NCBI GenBank assembly: GCA_032716605.1
Contig: CM064538.1
Coordinates: 22,952,207-23,016,206, forward strand
Source of the DNA: Paralithodes platypus
Taxonomy: Eukaryota > Arthropoda > Malacostraca > Decapoda > Lithodidae
DNA: 64,000 nucleotides
Reading direction: 5' to 3'
The position numbers and the translations under genes were made by a program. The notes beneath the pieces are model-generated. The model did not search any database, was not told the DNA's origin, and saw only the letters and a program-made list of their open reading frames with translations. How positions within the stretch are numbered: the stretch's first letter is position 1; every line of letters starts with the position of its first letter. Of this stretch, positions 10,320-21,240 are shown piece by piece.

Positions 10320-10735
10320 GAAGATAGAGGAATGGAGAATATTAGTGAATAGATGAGTGAAAACGCGGTCGTTTGGGAGAGGGGGTCGGGTGCCAGTTGG
10401 ACTAGATAATAGTCAGTCAGGTGCCTGGCCCGGTGAGCCGGTATATATGAAGGGTACACCTGGATGCGTGGTGGGCCGTCACTGTGGTCGCTCCGCTGCA
10501 TGTCTGCCTGCTGAGACCGGAACTTCTTCGGGTGGTCGGGGGCCAGGGGAGTGCTGGAATACCCTTTGTGATCCTTGGTCTCTGGGTCATCTCCTGGGCG
10601 ACCTAGATGTACCGGTATGTGAATTTGAATTTTGTTTTGTTTTGTGTTATGTTGTGTTGTCCCTGTTCAGGCTCTGTCTTAAGTCGGCCACCCCCAGCAA
10701 TGGGGTATGTGCCTGAGTATATACAGTACATACAT
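10320..10735 (+). mobile_element. LINE 3' end, 5' truncated
   Basis: This matches the 3' untranslated part of the LINE at 43030-43460 (shared phrases include GTTGGACTAGATAATAGTC and GCTCCGCTGCATGTCTGCCT). It ends in GTGCCTGAGTATATACAG plus an ATAC tail. No reverse transcriptase is retained. Confidence 0.75.
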
Positions 10736-10740
10736 ACATA

Positions 10741-10914
10741 CGTTTGGCTCGTTCTGTACTGTATTGATGTCTGTCAGATGTTGAATAAGGTGGGTAAGTG
10801 TAGGAACATGTTTGTATATCTCACCCGAAACGAATAAACCAAGTTTTAGATATTGCTGATACCAATAATCAAAATATACTTGGTGCCGAAACATCACTTA
10901 TTTGGCCGACTGTA
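10741..10914 (+). mobile_element. Tc1/mariner-type MITE (family D), copy D1
   Basis: The right end ACATCACTTATTTGGCCGAC-TGTA is the family D inverted terminus (ACAGTCGGCCAAATAAGT) followed by TA. The left end is missing, as the LINE 3' tail abuts it. TA flanks and an ACAGT terminus are typical of Tc1-like elements; no transposase is present. Confidence 0.7.
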
Positions 10915-11089
10915 CAGTAGGGTTATTTATGTTACATCTACCCACCTTTGAGAGCTCGGTTCTTCGGGTTCATTGAGACAATGTAAAATACCCGATAATA
11001 AACATGCTTAAATATCATAAGAGCTGTGTGAAAAATAATCTAGGTATAATAGTAGGCTACTAATACGGAATATATAGACAGTATACAGT

Positions 11090-11326
<237 letters not shown>

Positions 11327-11399
11327 CGGTATGCATGTATACTGTATATGTATGAATGTATGTACAATGCATTTAAGAGGAGGAACTGACCTTTAAGAT

Positions 11400-11612
11400 G
11401 CTGGTGGTTGTAGTGGTGTTGCTGCTACTATGGTCCAAGGAATAGTGGCAGTAGTGGTGGTGGTGGTGGGTATTCTGGATGTTGTGGTGGTGGTGGTTGT
11501 TGTGGTTGTGGTGGTAGTGATGGTGGTTGTAGTTGGGGTTGTGGTGGTTGTGGTTGTGGTGGTAGTTGTAGTGGTTGCAGTTGGGGTTGTGGTGGTTGTG
11601 GTGGTGTAAAGT
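11400..11612. repeat. GTGGTGGTTGTGG-type repeat
   Basis: A GT-rich imperfect tandem repeat of three-base steps. The threonine-rich frame on the minus strand follows from the repeat and has no other protein character. Confidence 0.85.
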
Positions 11613-11919
11613 ATCACTGTGCCATAATAATAGTTTTCGAAATGTGTTTATAGTTCAATCAAGCACATAGAATATCACTTGCGTTTTAGAAAGAATTCGC
11701 CATCACGTTTATATTCATTCACTTGAAAGATTAATATAATTTTTTGGAAGTCTCATATTTTCCATGGCACAGAAGTACGATATATTCACAATGTATACGA
11801 ATTATATATTGAGCAAATACTGTCTTTTATTCAGATACATTTTACAGGTAATTTCTTTCACCAATTAATTTTCTATATAAAAGATATATCTAACTTTTTG
11901 TTTCAATTGTTTATTTTTA

Positions 11920-12580
11920 GATTCATCGCTTAGTTTCAACCACTTTCTACTTCAAATATTCACCTAAAGTATATATCGTTTAGTTGTTATTACTTTATGT
12001 TGTAATTATTCATATATAGTATCCATCGTTTAGTTTCTACCAGTTTCTGTTTCAATAATTAACTTAAAGGATCAATAATTTAGTTTAGTTTCTACCACTT
12101 TCTGCTTCAATAATTAACTTAACGTATCTATCGTTTAGTTTCTATCAGTTTCTGTTCAATTATTCAGTTAAAGAATCTATCGTTTAGTTCCAATCACTTC
12201 CTGTTTCAATAATTAACTTATCGTATCTATCGCTTAGTTTCTATCACTGTATATTTAAATTATTCAGTTAAAGAATCTATCGTTTAATTTATCTATTAAT
12301 TTATATTTAAATTATTCACTTAAAAGATCCATCGTTTAGTTTCTACCACTTTGTTTCAATAATTAACTTGAAGGATCAACCGTTTAGCTTCTATCAGTTT
12401 GTTTCAATAATTCAATTAAAGTATCAATCGCTAAGTTTCTACCATTTTTGTTTTCAATTGAAGGATCCATCGTTTAGTTGTTATGTCTTCCTATTTTATT
12501 TATTCACTTAACAAATCTATCATTTAGTTTCTATCACTTTATATTTCAATTCTTCACTTAAAGCATCCTTAGTTTAATGT
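11920..12580. repeat. Degenerate AT-rich tandem repeat, unit about 45-50 bp
   Basis: The phrase ATCGTTTAGTTTCTACCAC followed by TTTCAATAATTAACTTAAAG recurs about a dozen times with many substitutions and indels. It looks much older than the other arrays in the window. Confidence 0.75.
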
Positions 12581-12715
12581 CTACTGATGTGTAAAGTTCC
12601 GAATAACCTCGATATCATCACTTACAAAAAAAACACTTAGTTCGCCGAGTTAGATTTTCCTCCATTTTTTGTTCTTGCTTCACTAAAGGTAGCGCCAACG
12701 AACTTGACAATAATC

Positions 12716-12840
12716 TGGACCCCTTAACTTCTCATAACTCAAAATTAATGAAAGCAATCGGGCTGATATTTCTATCATTTGGGAAGAGTCCACCAGGAAA
12801 TAGGTGTGGATATTTACAGCCAGTTTGCTCAAGGATCTTT
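12716..12840. mobile_element. Fragment of MITE family J
   Basis: Contains AATCGGGCTGATATTTCTAT and TTGGGAAGAGTC, shared with pieces at 19073-19200 and 34740-34790 and with the full fold-back at 53646-53870. Confidence 0.5.
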
Positions 12841-12932
12841 TGAGTTCAGTAGTTCAGTATTTTATTTCCTCCACGTAACAATCTTCCTGGAAAGAGAGAA
12901 AAATATATATAATATTATTTGTAACATCGTTC

Positions 12933-13309
12933 TTAAGGGAGCCCACCTCGCTTTTCTTTCTCTTTCTCTCCCTCTCTCTTTGGCTTGTATCCATTCAGCC
13001 CCATTCAGCCAACTGTTTTAAGACGTTTATCCCCATCCAGGTGTCAATTTCTTCCTGGCGAGCGATAGCGAGTCAGCATTGTATGGAGAAAACCGGCTTC
13101 GCCGGAGACATTTTTCTATCGAAAAATGTACAAATTTAGCTTGCTGTCAAAACAAAAATATATATATGCTGGCTCGCTACCGCTCGCCAGGAAAATATTG
13201 ACACCTGGATGGGGGTAATTGTCTTAAAACAGTAGGCTAAATGGGTCCGAATGGATACAAGCCAAAGAGAGAGGGAGAGGGAGAAAAAAAGCGAGGTGGG
13301 CTCCCTTAA
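12933..13309 (+). mobile_element. Family B MITE, copy B3
   Basis: Full length with TTAA at both ends. Both termini are of the GGGAGCCCACCTCGC type, making it the most symmetrical copy. Confidence 0.9.
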
Positions 13310-13430
13310 CACCAATAACACCCCAAATGAAATTAATAAAAGTACGTGATCCTCCCAGGATTCGAACCCAGGATACCACATACAGAACTTACACGTTCTT
13401 ACCATTACACCTTCCAGACAGTTATAGGTT
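13310..13430 (-). mobile_element. tRNA-derived SINE, second copy
   Basis: The minus strand has an A-box-like GGTGTAATGGTAAG (complement near 13399-13411) and the B box GGTTCGAATCC (complement of 13358-13368). The body ending near 13310 matches the copy at 8940-9000 and abuts B3 at its TTAA. Confidence 0.6.
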
Positions 13431-13539
13431 TAGCACATGACCACGATTAATATCCATTTATCGAATACTGGATATCAATTTAATCATGTACTGGACCCAA
13501 CTGCACTAGCGTAATGCTCATGCGAGAGGAAAGAACATT

Positions 13540-13990
13540 TTATGGGGTACAGAACTCTGCAATCTCTCTCTCTCTTCGCCTCAAAGTTGCATCTCTCTCA
13601 CTATTCTACCGCTATTACAATAATCAGTGTTCCTCAGATACCACCCCCTCTTCGTAGAGCACGTAGCACCAGTCTTCCAACACAATCCCACCCCTACTCT
13701 GTGCAACTCTCCAACTCAAGAGTGAAACGTTATTCTGTCTTTCTTCTATTTAACAGCTGAGTTCTGGAACTCTCTCCCAGAATCAGTCTTTCCCTCTTCC
13801 TATGACTTAAATTGCTTCAAACTCTGTGTGTCCAGGCAATTCGGCTCGAACGTCCCTTGATTTTGACCTTGTCACTCTTTCAACTCTGGGGGAGGCACTC
13901 GCTACAGGCAGTTCTGCCTTTTTTATATCTCATTCACATAATAATAGAAACACAAAAACAAAACACAATAAAGACAGACCTCGCCACCCC
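13540..13990 (+). pseudogene. LINE C-terminal fragment (LINE-3 family)
   Basis: The plus strand matches the C-terminal and 3' region of the LINE copies at 36535-37998 and 45017-45801: phrases for NSR.VKRYS, AEFWNSLPESVFPSS, YDLNCFKL and the following untranslated CTGGGGGAGGCACTCGCTAC. A frameshift lies near 13745. It ends in an A-rich tail (AAACACAAAAACAAAACAC). Confidence 0.7.
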
Positions 13991-14335
13991 CTATAGACCT
14001 GAATAATAGAAAGTCATACCTCCACCCCAATTTCTGCGAGGTGGTGGAGTCTGAATGGTCAACTATCCAACGGTCCCTTAACTACCCCTTTGGTCCACCC
14101 CGGGAGACTGGCTAAACTATAGAGTCCCGAGGAACTAACTACTCTTTAACAGGGCCTAACTATACCTCGCTGCACAGTCGCTGTCTAGTCGCGAAACACC
14201 TCCTAGGCATCGGCATATAAGATGAATAATATGCTGGTATAGAACTCGACTATTCTTAGGTAAGATTCTGGGTTTGGTAAACGACCGGGTAAGTTAGGCT
14301 ACGTAGCCATCACTATATAAATATATATATATATA

Positions 14336-14460
14336 TATGAGCCAATCACAATCCAGAACAGAATATATCTCGCAGCCAATCAAAATCCACAACAGCGTAA
14401 CTTGGAACCAAATACAAACAAGAACAGCATATCTCGGAGCCAATCAAAAATCAAGAACCG
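14336..14460. repeat. AGCCAATCAAAATC-type degenerate tandem repeat, left part
   Basis: AGCCAATCAAAATC-like units recur about every 40 bp. The same repeat continues at 16374-16490 on the other side of the E4/G insertion. The CCAAT core looks like a promoter box, but here it is part of a repeat, and I claim no promoter. Confidence 0.6.
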
Positions 14461-14473
14461 ATCTAAACCCTTT

Positions 14474-15943
14474 TTCACACATTCACATATGTGAATCCGC
14501 ATAGCGCCGTATAAGCATGCGGGAACTATACGGACAACAATCTGCAACATGCGGCAACTATGCGTAGGAGGTCGGGAGTAGTTGCCAACATGCGTAGATA
14601 TGCGGCGTGGCGAGCCAAACTTTTGAACAAACTCGTCACATAGCCCCACATGCAACCCATGCATGGTAGCATGTGTATTGTGGCCATAAGTATGTGTATG
14701 TCGGTCTGGGACAGTCTTCATTATACGTGAACACTCGGTTTGGTTGCCGACCATCACATATAAATATGTATAAATACGGATAAACCACGATCAACCACGC
14801 ATAGGCACGCATGTAGTCGGATGCATGCGGGTATACATCCGAACAAAGGCGACTACATGTGTACGCGGTCGTACGACTGTTGCCAACCTGGTCCCCACTG
14901 ATAACTTTCCCCATCCGAATGCATACACACATATAACAAATCATGAGATACGTATACAACTGACTACGATCGATCCGCATAACCCCGAACGGAAAAATAA
15001 TAAGTGTCCATATGGCATACGGGACGTGATCCGTATATAGTAGTCGTGATCCATATATAGTAGTTGTGATCCGTATATAGTAGTCGTGATCCGTATATAG
15101 TAGTCGTGATCCGTATATAGTAGTCGTGATCCGTATATAGTAGTCGTGATCCGTATATAGTAGTCGTGATCCGTATATAGTAGGCGTGATCCGTGTATAG
15201 TAGTCGTGATCCGTGTATAGTAGTCGTGATCCGTATATAGTAGTCGTGATCCGTATATAGTAGTCGTGATCCGTATATAGTAGTCGTGATCCGTATATAG
15301 TAGTCGTGATCCGTGTATAGTAGTCGTGATCCGTGTATAGTAGTCGTGATCCGTGTATAGTAGTCGTGATCCGTGTATAGTAGTCGTGATCCGTGTATAG
15401 TAGTCGTGATCCGTGTATAGTAGTCGTGATCCGTGTATAGTAGTCGTGATCCGTGTATAGTAGTCGTGATCCGTATATAGTAGTCGTGATCCGTATATAG
15501 TAGTCGTGATCCGTATATAGTAGTCGTGATCCGTATATAGTAGTCGTGATCCGTATATAGTAGTCGTGATCCGTATATAGTAGTCGTGATCCGTATATAG
15601 TAGTCGTGATCCGTATATAGTAGTCGTGATCCGTATATAGTAGTCGTGATCCGTATATTGTAGTCGTATTTAGTCTGATACAGTCGTGAATATACGGGGT
15701 TAGTCAGTTCATGAAAATGACCGTTAAATTCACATTTTTTGCCATGCGGATTATAGTAGGGCGTATGTGGATTATAGGCGGTTATATGCGGATTACAGTT
15801 GCATGTCAGCCGGTTCTCTGTCGGATGTATGCGGTTCTAGGCTATGGCATGCGTATAGAAATTGCAGTCGGGCCAATTTTTCCAAAAACTAGGGCCGCAT
15901 GCTTATACGGCGCTATGCGGATTTACATACGTGAATGTGTGAA
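14474..15943. mobile_element. Element G: 1.47-kb non-coding element with ATGCGG motifs
   Basis: Inverted terminal repeats of about 47 bp start TTCACACATTCACATATG at 14474. The complementary right end finishes at 15943 and includes CCGCATGCTTATACGGCGC. The interior has many ATGCGG/CCGCAT and GTATA motifs near both ends and a 20-bp array in the middle. No transposase was seen. The superfamily is unknown, and no clear target duplication is visible. Confidence 0.65.
15015..15665. repeat. 20-bp minisatellite, about 32 units
   Basis: The unit GATCCGTATATAGTAGTCGT repeats in strict 20-bp register. A GTGTATAG variant block fills 15310-15465. It lies wholly inside element G. Confidence 0.97.
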
Positions 15944-16015
15944 TGTGACGCATTTATACCTTTGATTCTGGCTAAAATTATACAATTTTATGCAGTTTAA
16001 GAGAGACCTATTTTA

Positions 16016-16290
16016 TTGTGTAGGTTTATAGAGATCTTATATAACCCATTGGAGTCGTGGAGGCAGATTATTGTGTAGGTTTATAGAGATCTTATATAAC
16101 ACATTGGAGTCGTGGAGGTAGATTATTGTGTAGGTTTATAGAGATCTTATATAACCCATTGGAGTCGTGGAGGTAGATTATTGTGTAGGTTTATAGAGAT
16201 CTTATATAACCCATTGGAGTCGTGGAGGTAGATTATTGTGTAGGTTTATAGAGATCTTATATAACCCATTGGAGTCGTGGAGGTAGATTA
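16016..16290. repeat. 55-bp tandem repeat, 5 units
   Basis: The unit begins TTGTGTAGGTTTATAGAGAT and contains CCATTGGAGTCGTGGAGG. It is a local amplification inside E4. Confidence 0.95.
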
Positions 16291-16373
16291 TAAACTAAAA
16301 ATAATCATCTAATTGTAACCAAAATAATATTAAAATTACGTCATGGTGCTGAAGGGGTTAAAGGCCACCCAAT

Positions 16374-16490
16374 CCGATTCCAAAGCAACTAAACTCGAGC
16401 CAATCAAAATCGAGGACACCACGAAAGGCCAGCCAATCAAGAGCCAGATCAGTTCAGCTCGCAGCCAATCAAATTCGAGTACAAGTGCGA
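16374..16490. repeat. AGCCAATCAAAATC-type degenerate tandem repeat, right part
   Basis: Continuation of the repeat at 14336-14460, with CCAATCAAAATCGAG and CGCAGCCAATCAAATTCGAG units. Confidence 0.6.
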
Positions 16491-16560
16491 TTTAACCCCT
16501 TCTGTACCGGCGACGTCTCTTTATCTTCATTCTTGCTATAATTAGACAATTTTGTGCAGT

Positions 16561-16947
16561 TTAAGGGGGATCACTGTTGTTTTCTCTTTCTCTCCTTTTC
16601 TCTCTTTCCCTGGCTTGTATCCATTCGGCCTCATTCAGCCAACTGTTTTAAGACGCTTATCCCCATCCAGGTGTCGATTTCTTCCTGGCGAACAATAGCG
16701 AGCCAGCATTGTATGGAGAAATCGGGCTTCGCCGGAGACATTTTTCTATCGAAAAATGTACAAATTTAGCTTCCTGACAAAACAAAAATATATATATGTT
16801 GGCTCGCTACCGTTCGCCAGGAAAATATTGACACCTACAGTAGATGGGGGTAAACGTCTGAAAACAGTAGGCTGAATGGGACCGAATGGATACAAGCCAA
16901 AGAGAGAGGGAGAGAAACAGAAAAAAAAACGAGGTGGGCTCCCTTAA
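16561..16947 (+). mobile_element. Family B MITE, copy B4, inside E5
   Basis: TTAA at 16561-16564 and 16944-16947. The flanks join to GCAGTTTAAGAAGG, the uninterrupted E sequence, so TTAA is the duplicated target. The left end is GGGGGATCACTG and the right is GGTGGGCTCCC. Confidence 0.9.
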
Positions 16948-17330
16948 GAAGGCTCTGAGGTAGTAAAAGACTAAGCCAGATAGTTCAAAGCCTGTTAATT
17001 GCTGGAGGTCCTTTTTAAACTGCGTAAAATAGTCTAACGTAGTAAAAAGGGTTAAGCGAGATAGTTCGAAGCCTATTAATTGCTGGAGGTCCTTTTTAAA
17101 CTGCGTAAAATAGTCTAGCGTAGTAAAAAGGGTTAAGCCAGATAGTTCGAAGCCTATTAATTGCTGGAGGTCCTTTTTAAACTGAATGAAATTGTCTAAT
17201 AGGTATCCAGAATAAAGTTAAAATAATCTGAGATAGTAAATAGGATTAGGTGAGATAGTTCGAAGACTGTTAATTGCTAGAGTCCCTTTTTAAACTGGAT
17301 ATAATCGTCTATTAGTAGCCAAGGACGGTA

Positions 17331-17551
17331 CATGTACGGTGGCGTTAATAAGTCATGACTCAGCTGTCATTACGTTTGCCTCGCTTGGTGCTGTATTAAT
17401 GTCTGTCAGATGTTGAATAGGGTGGATTAGTGAAGGATAATGTTTGTATATCTAACTCGAAACGAATAAATAAAGTTTTATATATTACTGATACATATTA
17501 TTGATCAATATACTGTATACTGTGCCGAAACATAACTTAATAGGCCGACTG
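17331..17551 (+). mobile_element. Tc1/mariner-type MITE, copy D2, in the terminus of E5
   Basis: Flanked by TA (17329-17330 and 17552-17553) inside E5's GGTACAGAAGGGG-type end. Right terminus AATAGGCCGACTG. The interior shares GTCTGTCAGATGTTGAATAG with D1, D3 and D4. Confidence 0.8.
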
Positions 17552-17562
17552 TACTGAAAGGT

Positions 17563-17927
17563 TTAAGGGGGCCCACCTCGCTTTTTTTCTTTCTCTCCCT
17601 CTCTCTTTGGTTTGTATTCATTCGGCCCCATTCAGCCTACTGTTTTAAGACATTTACCCCCATCCAGGTGATAATATTTTCCTGGCGAGCGGTAGCGAGC
17701 CAGCATATACATATTATTGTTTTGGCAGCAAGCTAAATTTGTAAATTTTTCGATAGAAAAATTTCTCCGGCGAAGCCGGATCTCTCCATACAATGCTGGC
17801 TCGCCATTGCTCGCCAGGAAGAAATCGACACCTGGATGGGGATACACGTTTTAAAACAGTTGGTTGAATGGGGCAGAATGGATACAACTCATGGAAAGAG
17901 AGAACAAAAGCAGGTGACCCCCCTTAA
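17563..17927 (+). mobile_element. Family B MITE, copy B5
   Basis: TTAA at 17563-17566 (shared with the end of E5) and 17924-17927. Left end GGGGGCCCACCTCGC, right end CAGGTGACCCCCC, mixing the two terminal types as B2 does. Confidence 0.9.
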
Positions 17928-18031
17928 TTGGTGACAAAATGGTCGTTTGTCTCTTTATCGAAAATAAATACATATTCCGAGTTGGTTAATTAAAACAAAT
18001 AGTGTCTTTGTTTAGCTGTAGTTAACTGGTG

Positions 18032-18037
<6 letters not shown>

Positions 18038-18099
<62 letters not shown>

Positions 18100-18345
18100 G
18101 AGAGAGAGAGAGGTATGTGTGTATGTGTTCGTGTGTGTGAGAGAGAGAGAAAGTGTGTGTGTGGTGTGTGTCATTTGTTTGTGAAAAAATTGAGTGTGTG
18201 TGTGTGTGTGTCACTTGTAACTGTCAGGTATGTGTGTAACTGCCTGACTAGTGTATGTGAGTGTGATAGGTGTGTGTGTGTATGATAGGTGTGTGTGTGT
18301 GTGTGTGTGATAGGTGTGTGTGTGTGTGTGATAGGTGTGTGTGTC
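18038..18345. repeat. (GT)n-rich region with GATAG and GAGA interruptions
   Basis: A pure GT run at 18038-18096 is followed by GTGT, GAGA and GATAGGTGTG repeats. Frames across it are artefacts. Confidence 0.9.
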
Positions 18346-18370
18346 ACAGGTGTGCATAACTCCCAAACGA

Positions 18371-19073
18371 CTACTATGGGTTTCAGAGGCCGTGTTACAC
18401 CGTTTTTCGGGAATAACTATTATGAACAAACAGTTGGATCTGTATAATATTTTGCCACAACTTGTTTCACACTGTGCCCTAATTTGTGTTAATATTGTGC
18501 ATTTACAAAAGTGGATAAGTAAGCCACTTGTCCCTGTGTCATGAGGTTAAAGTCACACCTGAATGACTAGAAATCGGACAAAGCTACCGTGGCTTACCTG
18601 TGAAACTACCAAACCATTATTGCTCCTCCATCAAACACGGTAGTTATCAGCCACCACCCAACCCTATTATCGTCTTTATATTCAATTTACATGTCACTAT
18701 CAAATATAAATATATACATAATATGTAGTTTTGTATATTTATATTTAATAGTGACATAACTTGAACTTAAAGACGATAATAGGGTTGGGTGGTGGCTGAT
18801 AACTACCGTGTTTGATGGAGGAGCAATAATGGTTTGGTAGTTTCACAGGTAAGCCACGGTAGCTTTGTCCGATTTCTAGTCATTCAGGTGTGACTTTAAC
18901 CTCATGACACAGGGACAAGTGGCTTAATTATCCACTTTTATAAATGCACAATATTAACAAAAATTATGGCACGGTGTGAAAAAAGTTGTGGCAAAATATT
19001 ATACTGATCCAACTGTTTGTTCATATGTTATTCCCGAAAAACGATGTAACACGGCCTCTGAAACCCATAGTAG
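18371..19073. mobile_element. 703-bp fold-back element (I) nested in family J
   Basis: The two halves are near-perfect inverted copies of about 345 bp each, meeting near 18722. The ends are CTACTATGGGTTTCAGAGGC and its complement. The flanks CCCAAACGACTA and TAGAGTAATCGAGC join to give the family J phrase, with TA repeated at the junction. No protein-coding capacity. TA duplication suggests a Tc1/mariner-type MITE. Confidence 0.75.
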
Positions 19074-19189
19074 AGTAATCGAGCTAATATTTCTACTAGT
19101 TGGGAAGGGTCAGCCAGTGAATCGGTGTGGAAAGTTACAGCCCATTTGTACAAGCCCTGTTTTGAGTTACGGAGGTTAGGGTTCACATT

Positions 19190-19500
19190 TTCCAGACTAT
19201 TTATTTCGAACAGGGTACTAGTTAAGAGTTATTATTATACAAATAGTACTAGTGACAGGCTATTGAAAACAAATAGTAATACAGTAGTCATGGGCTAGTA
19301 GATTAATAACAAATAGTACTAGTAATAGGCAATTAGATTATAATAAGTAGTACTAGTCACGGAGTAGTTGATTAATAACAAATAGTACTAGTCACAGGCT
19401 ATTCAAAATAAATAGTACTAATCAGGTATAATGTATCATTAGTCAGGTATAAGGGGTTATGCATCAGGTATAAGGAACATAAATCAAGTAAACTACATAG
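19190..19500. repeat. Degenerate AACAAATAGTACTAGT-type repeat
   Basis: AACAAATAGTACTAGTCACAGGCTATT-like phrases recur every 40 bp or so with many changes, then AGGTATAAGG repeats. Non-coding. Confidence 0.6.
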
Positions 19501-20270
19501 CCCACTATCCCTTTAACTCGGAGGAAAAATCGTTTGGAGGTAGCATACAAATAATCAGGATAAAGGTTGGGCGTGTGAGTGTGAACAAGTGTGTGTGAGT
19601 GTGGTGTAGGTACGCGCGTTAAAATCTCTTACATCCTTCCAAACACTCATCTTCTGGCGGTAGCAAACTGAATCATCACCATAGCTAAGGAACTACACCA
19701 CTAAAGATCATACTAACCCAGCAAAGCTCAAGGCATTACACCGTCTTAATAATATGATCTACCCACACTATCCACGCGCGAGACCTCCCCCAAAACACCG
19801 CCTGAGCCGCCCAAACCTCATCCTTCTCCATCCGTCTAATCCGCTCATCCAGGCCCGCTAATCCCACTCACCGCTCATCATCAGGCCCTAATCCCGCCGC
19901 TGGTCGAGGGATTAAGGCAGTGGCGCCGATTCTGCCGCTGGAAAAACGGGCGAAAGTCGAGACGATTACGAGGCGGCCACACGGGAGAGAAGATGATAGG
20001 TGGTGGTGCATGGAGGGTGCAAGATATGTGGAGAGAAACTAATAAATCTCCTAAATTTGCAATATCCTTCAATCTAATCCTCCCAATACAATCAAACCTT
20101 ATCAATACTATAATAATTTAGTTGAATGTGACGTATAAAGCTACTAAAAACCAGGAAATATGGAAATTAGTGGTATCCGTCTCCATGTTTGGGTCAGCTA
20201 TGTATGATCAGCTGTCTCCCCGCAGTGTAAACATGCCGTGCACACGACACCTTCCACCACAGAATTTGAC
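19500..20270. other. Unassigned single-copy-like sequence
   Basis: I saw no protein family, repeat family or RNA gene in this stretch. Short open frames at 19881-20105 (minus) and 20122-20304 (plus) lack recognisable domains and are probably chance. Confidence 0.4.
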
Positions 20271-21152
20271 GGGGGTGGTAGTTGCTTTTTCTCCCTCATG
20301 TTAAGCCCCATTTTTTTTTTTTAATTTGAAGACGTTCGTCCCACTAGTTTGGCGATTTTAAGATCATTTGCCCCATTTCCAAGACCATTTTCCCATTTAT
20401 TTGTCAATATAAAGTTGTTTCATGCCATTAAGGTGTCAATTTATTCCTGGCGAGCGATAACGAACCTGTAATTTTTTGGAGGAACCGCCGGTTCCTACTA
20501 AAATTACAGGGCGGGTGCCCAACCCCGAAAAGGGTTGAAATAGGGGAGCTATCCCCCCGCCAAAGGCGGCTTTCTAGGGCCTTTCCTAGCTGATGCTGAG
20601 AGGATTGGGTTCTAGTCATGTGGTGATGGGCTGGTCTATCAGAGTGAGAACTGAGCGATCTCTGCCATACCCATAGCTTACTCTGACTGTTCCTTTTACT
20701 TATATATTTTCTAGATCTCAAGTGACGGCGTCTCTTGCGTGGATTGACCTCCTAATCTACCAAGATTGGAAGCCAAAGCGTCACACCTTTCCTTTGCCCC
20801 TCAACTTTCTCTTCATAATTGCTGAGGGGCACAGGGCCCTGGGTGGGGCTTTGGTTTCCCGGGCGTTTCCGCACCCTCCTCAGCTCCCCGCCTTGGAGTG
20901 GCTTCGGTCACCCAGGCTTTATTGTGGTCGGCAGGGAAGGTTCTGCGGGGGCGCTCGGTTACGGCCTTGGCCTTGCTTGGGGCCTTGGGGCTGTTCGGCC
21001 AGGCAGCTTGGGGAAAAACAACAACAACAACTAAAATTACAGGCTCTTTATCGCCAGGAATTTTTCTACCGAAAAATGTACACATTAAATGTGAAGGGGA
21101 AACTAAGAGTGTTCTTTTAAGTTTGATGGAGGTTTAGCGAGTAAACTGTAAA

Positions 21153-21192
<40 letters not shown>

Positions 21193-21240
21193 AACTACAT
21201 AAGTAGACAAAACAATAACCACTACCCCCTTACAGTTATT
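20270..21240 (+). mobile_element. Family A MITE, copy A4, rearranged and interrupted
   Basis: Family A phrases are present from CTCCCTCATGTTAAGCCCC (20291) through GGCGAGCGATAACGAACC. The sequence then turns back on itself (GGAGGAACCG-CCGGTTCCTACT) and is split by a retroposed insertion. It resumes with TTTTTCTACCGAAAAATG at 21063 and ends in the AT tail, with ACTACCCCCTTAC in place of a clear TTAA. Confidence 0.6.
20511..21030 (+). mobile_element. 520-bp retroposed insertion with 13-bp target duplication
   Basis: CTAAAATTACAGG occurs at 20498-20510 and 21031-21043, directly flanking the insert. The insert is much richer in G+C than its surroundings and ends in an (AAC)n tail, both expected of a LINE- or SINE-type copy on the plus strand. 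I do not recognise its source. Open frames at 20722-21137 have no domain I can name. It could be a SINE, the 3' part of a LINE or a processed transcript. Confidence 0.7.

Larger units (their letters stand above)
14463..16361 (+). mobile_element. Family E variant (E2 type), copy E4, carrying element G and a 55-bp array
   Basis: The right end CATGGTGCTGAAGGGGTTAA (16342-16361) is the E2 terminus. E2 sequence starts again at about 15945 with GACGCATTTATACCTTTGAT after element G. The left end is only a remnant (TAAACCC at 14464-14470). The interior has been expanded at 16016-16290. Confidence 0.55.
16492..17566 (+). mobile_element. Family E MITE, copy E5, containing B4 and D2
   Basis: Left end TTAACCCCTTCTGTACCGGC at 16492. 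The internal TTAA at 16561 holds B4. After B4 the E interior (TTAATTGCTGGAGGTCC) is present three to four times at 16960-17300, a local duplication of about 110-120 bp. The right end is GGTA-(D2)-CTGAAAGGTTTAA, and its terminal TTAA is also the left edge of B5. Confidence 0.8.

Noticed and set aside
11393..11617. A threonine-rich protein on the minus strand.
   Set aside because: It is the translation of a GTGGTGGTT repeat and has no other sequence character.
13330..13430. A functional tRNA gene on the minus strand.
   Set aside because: A and B boxes are present, but the arms do not pair as a tRNA and the body continues as in the second copy at 8816-9060, so a SINE is more likely.
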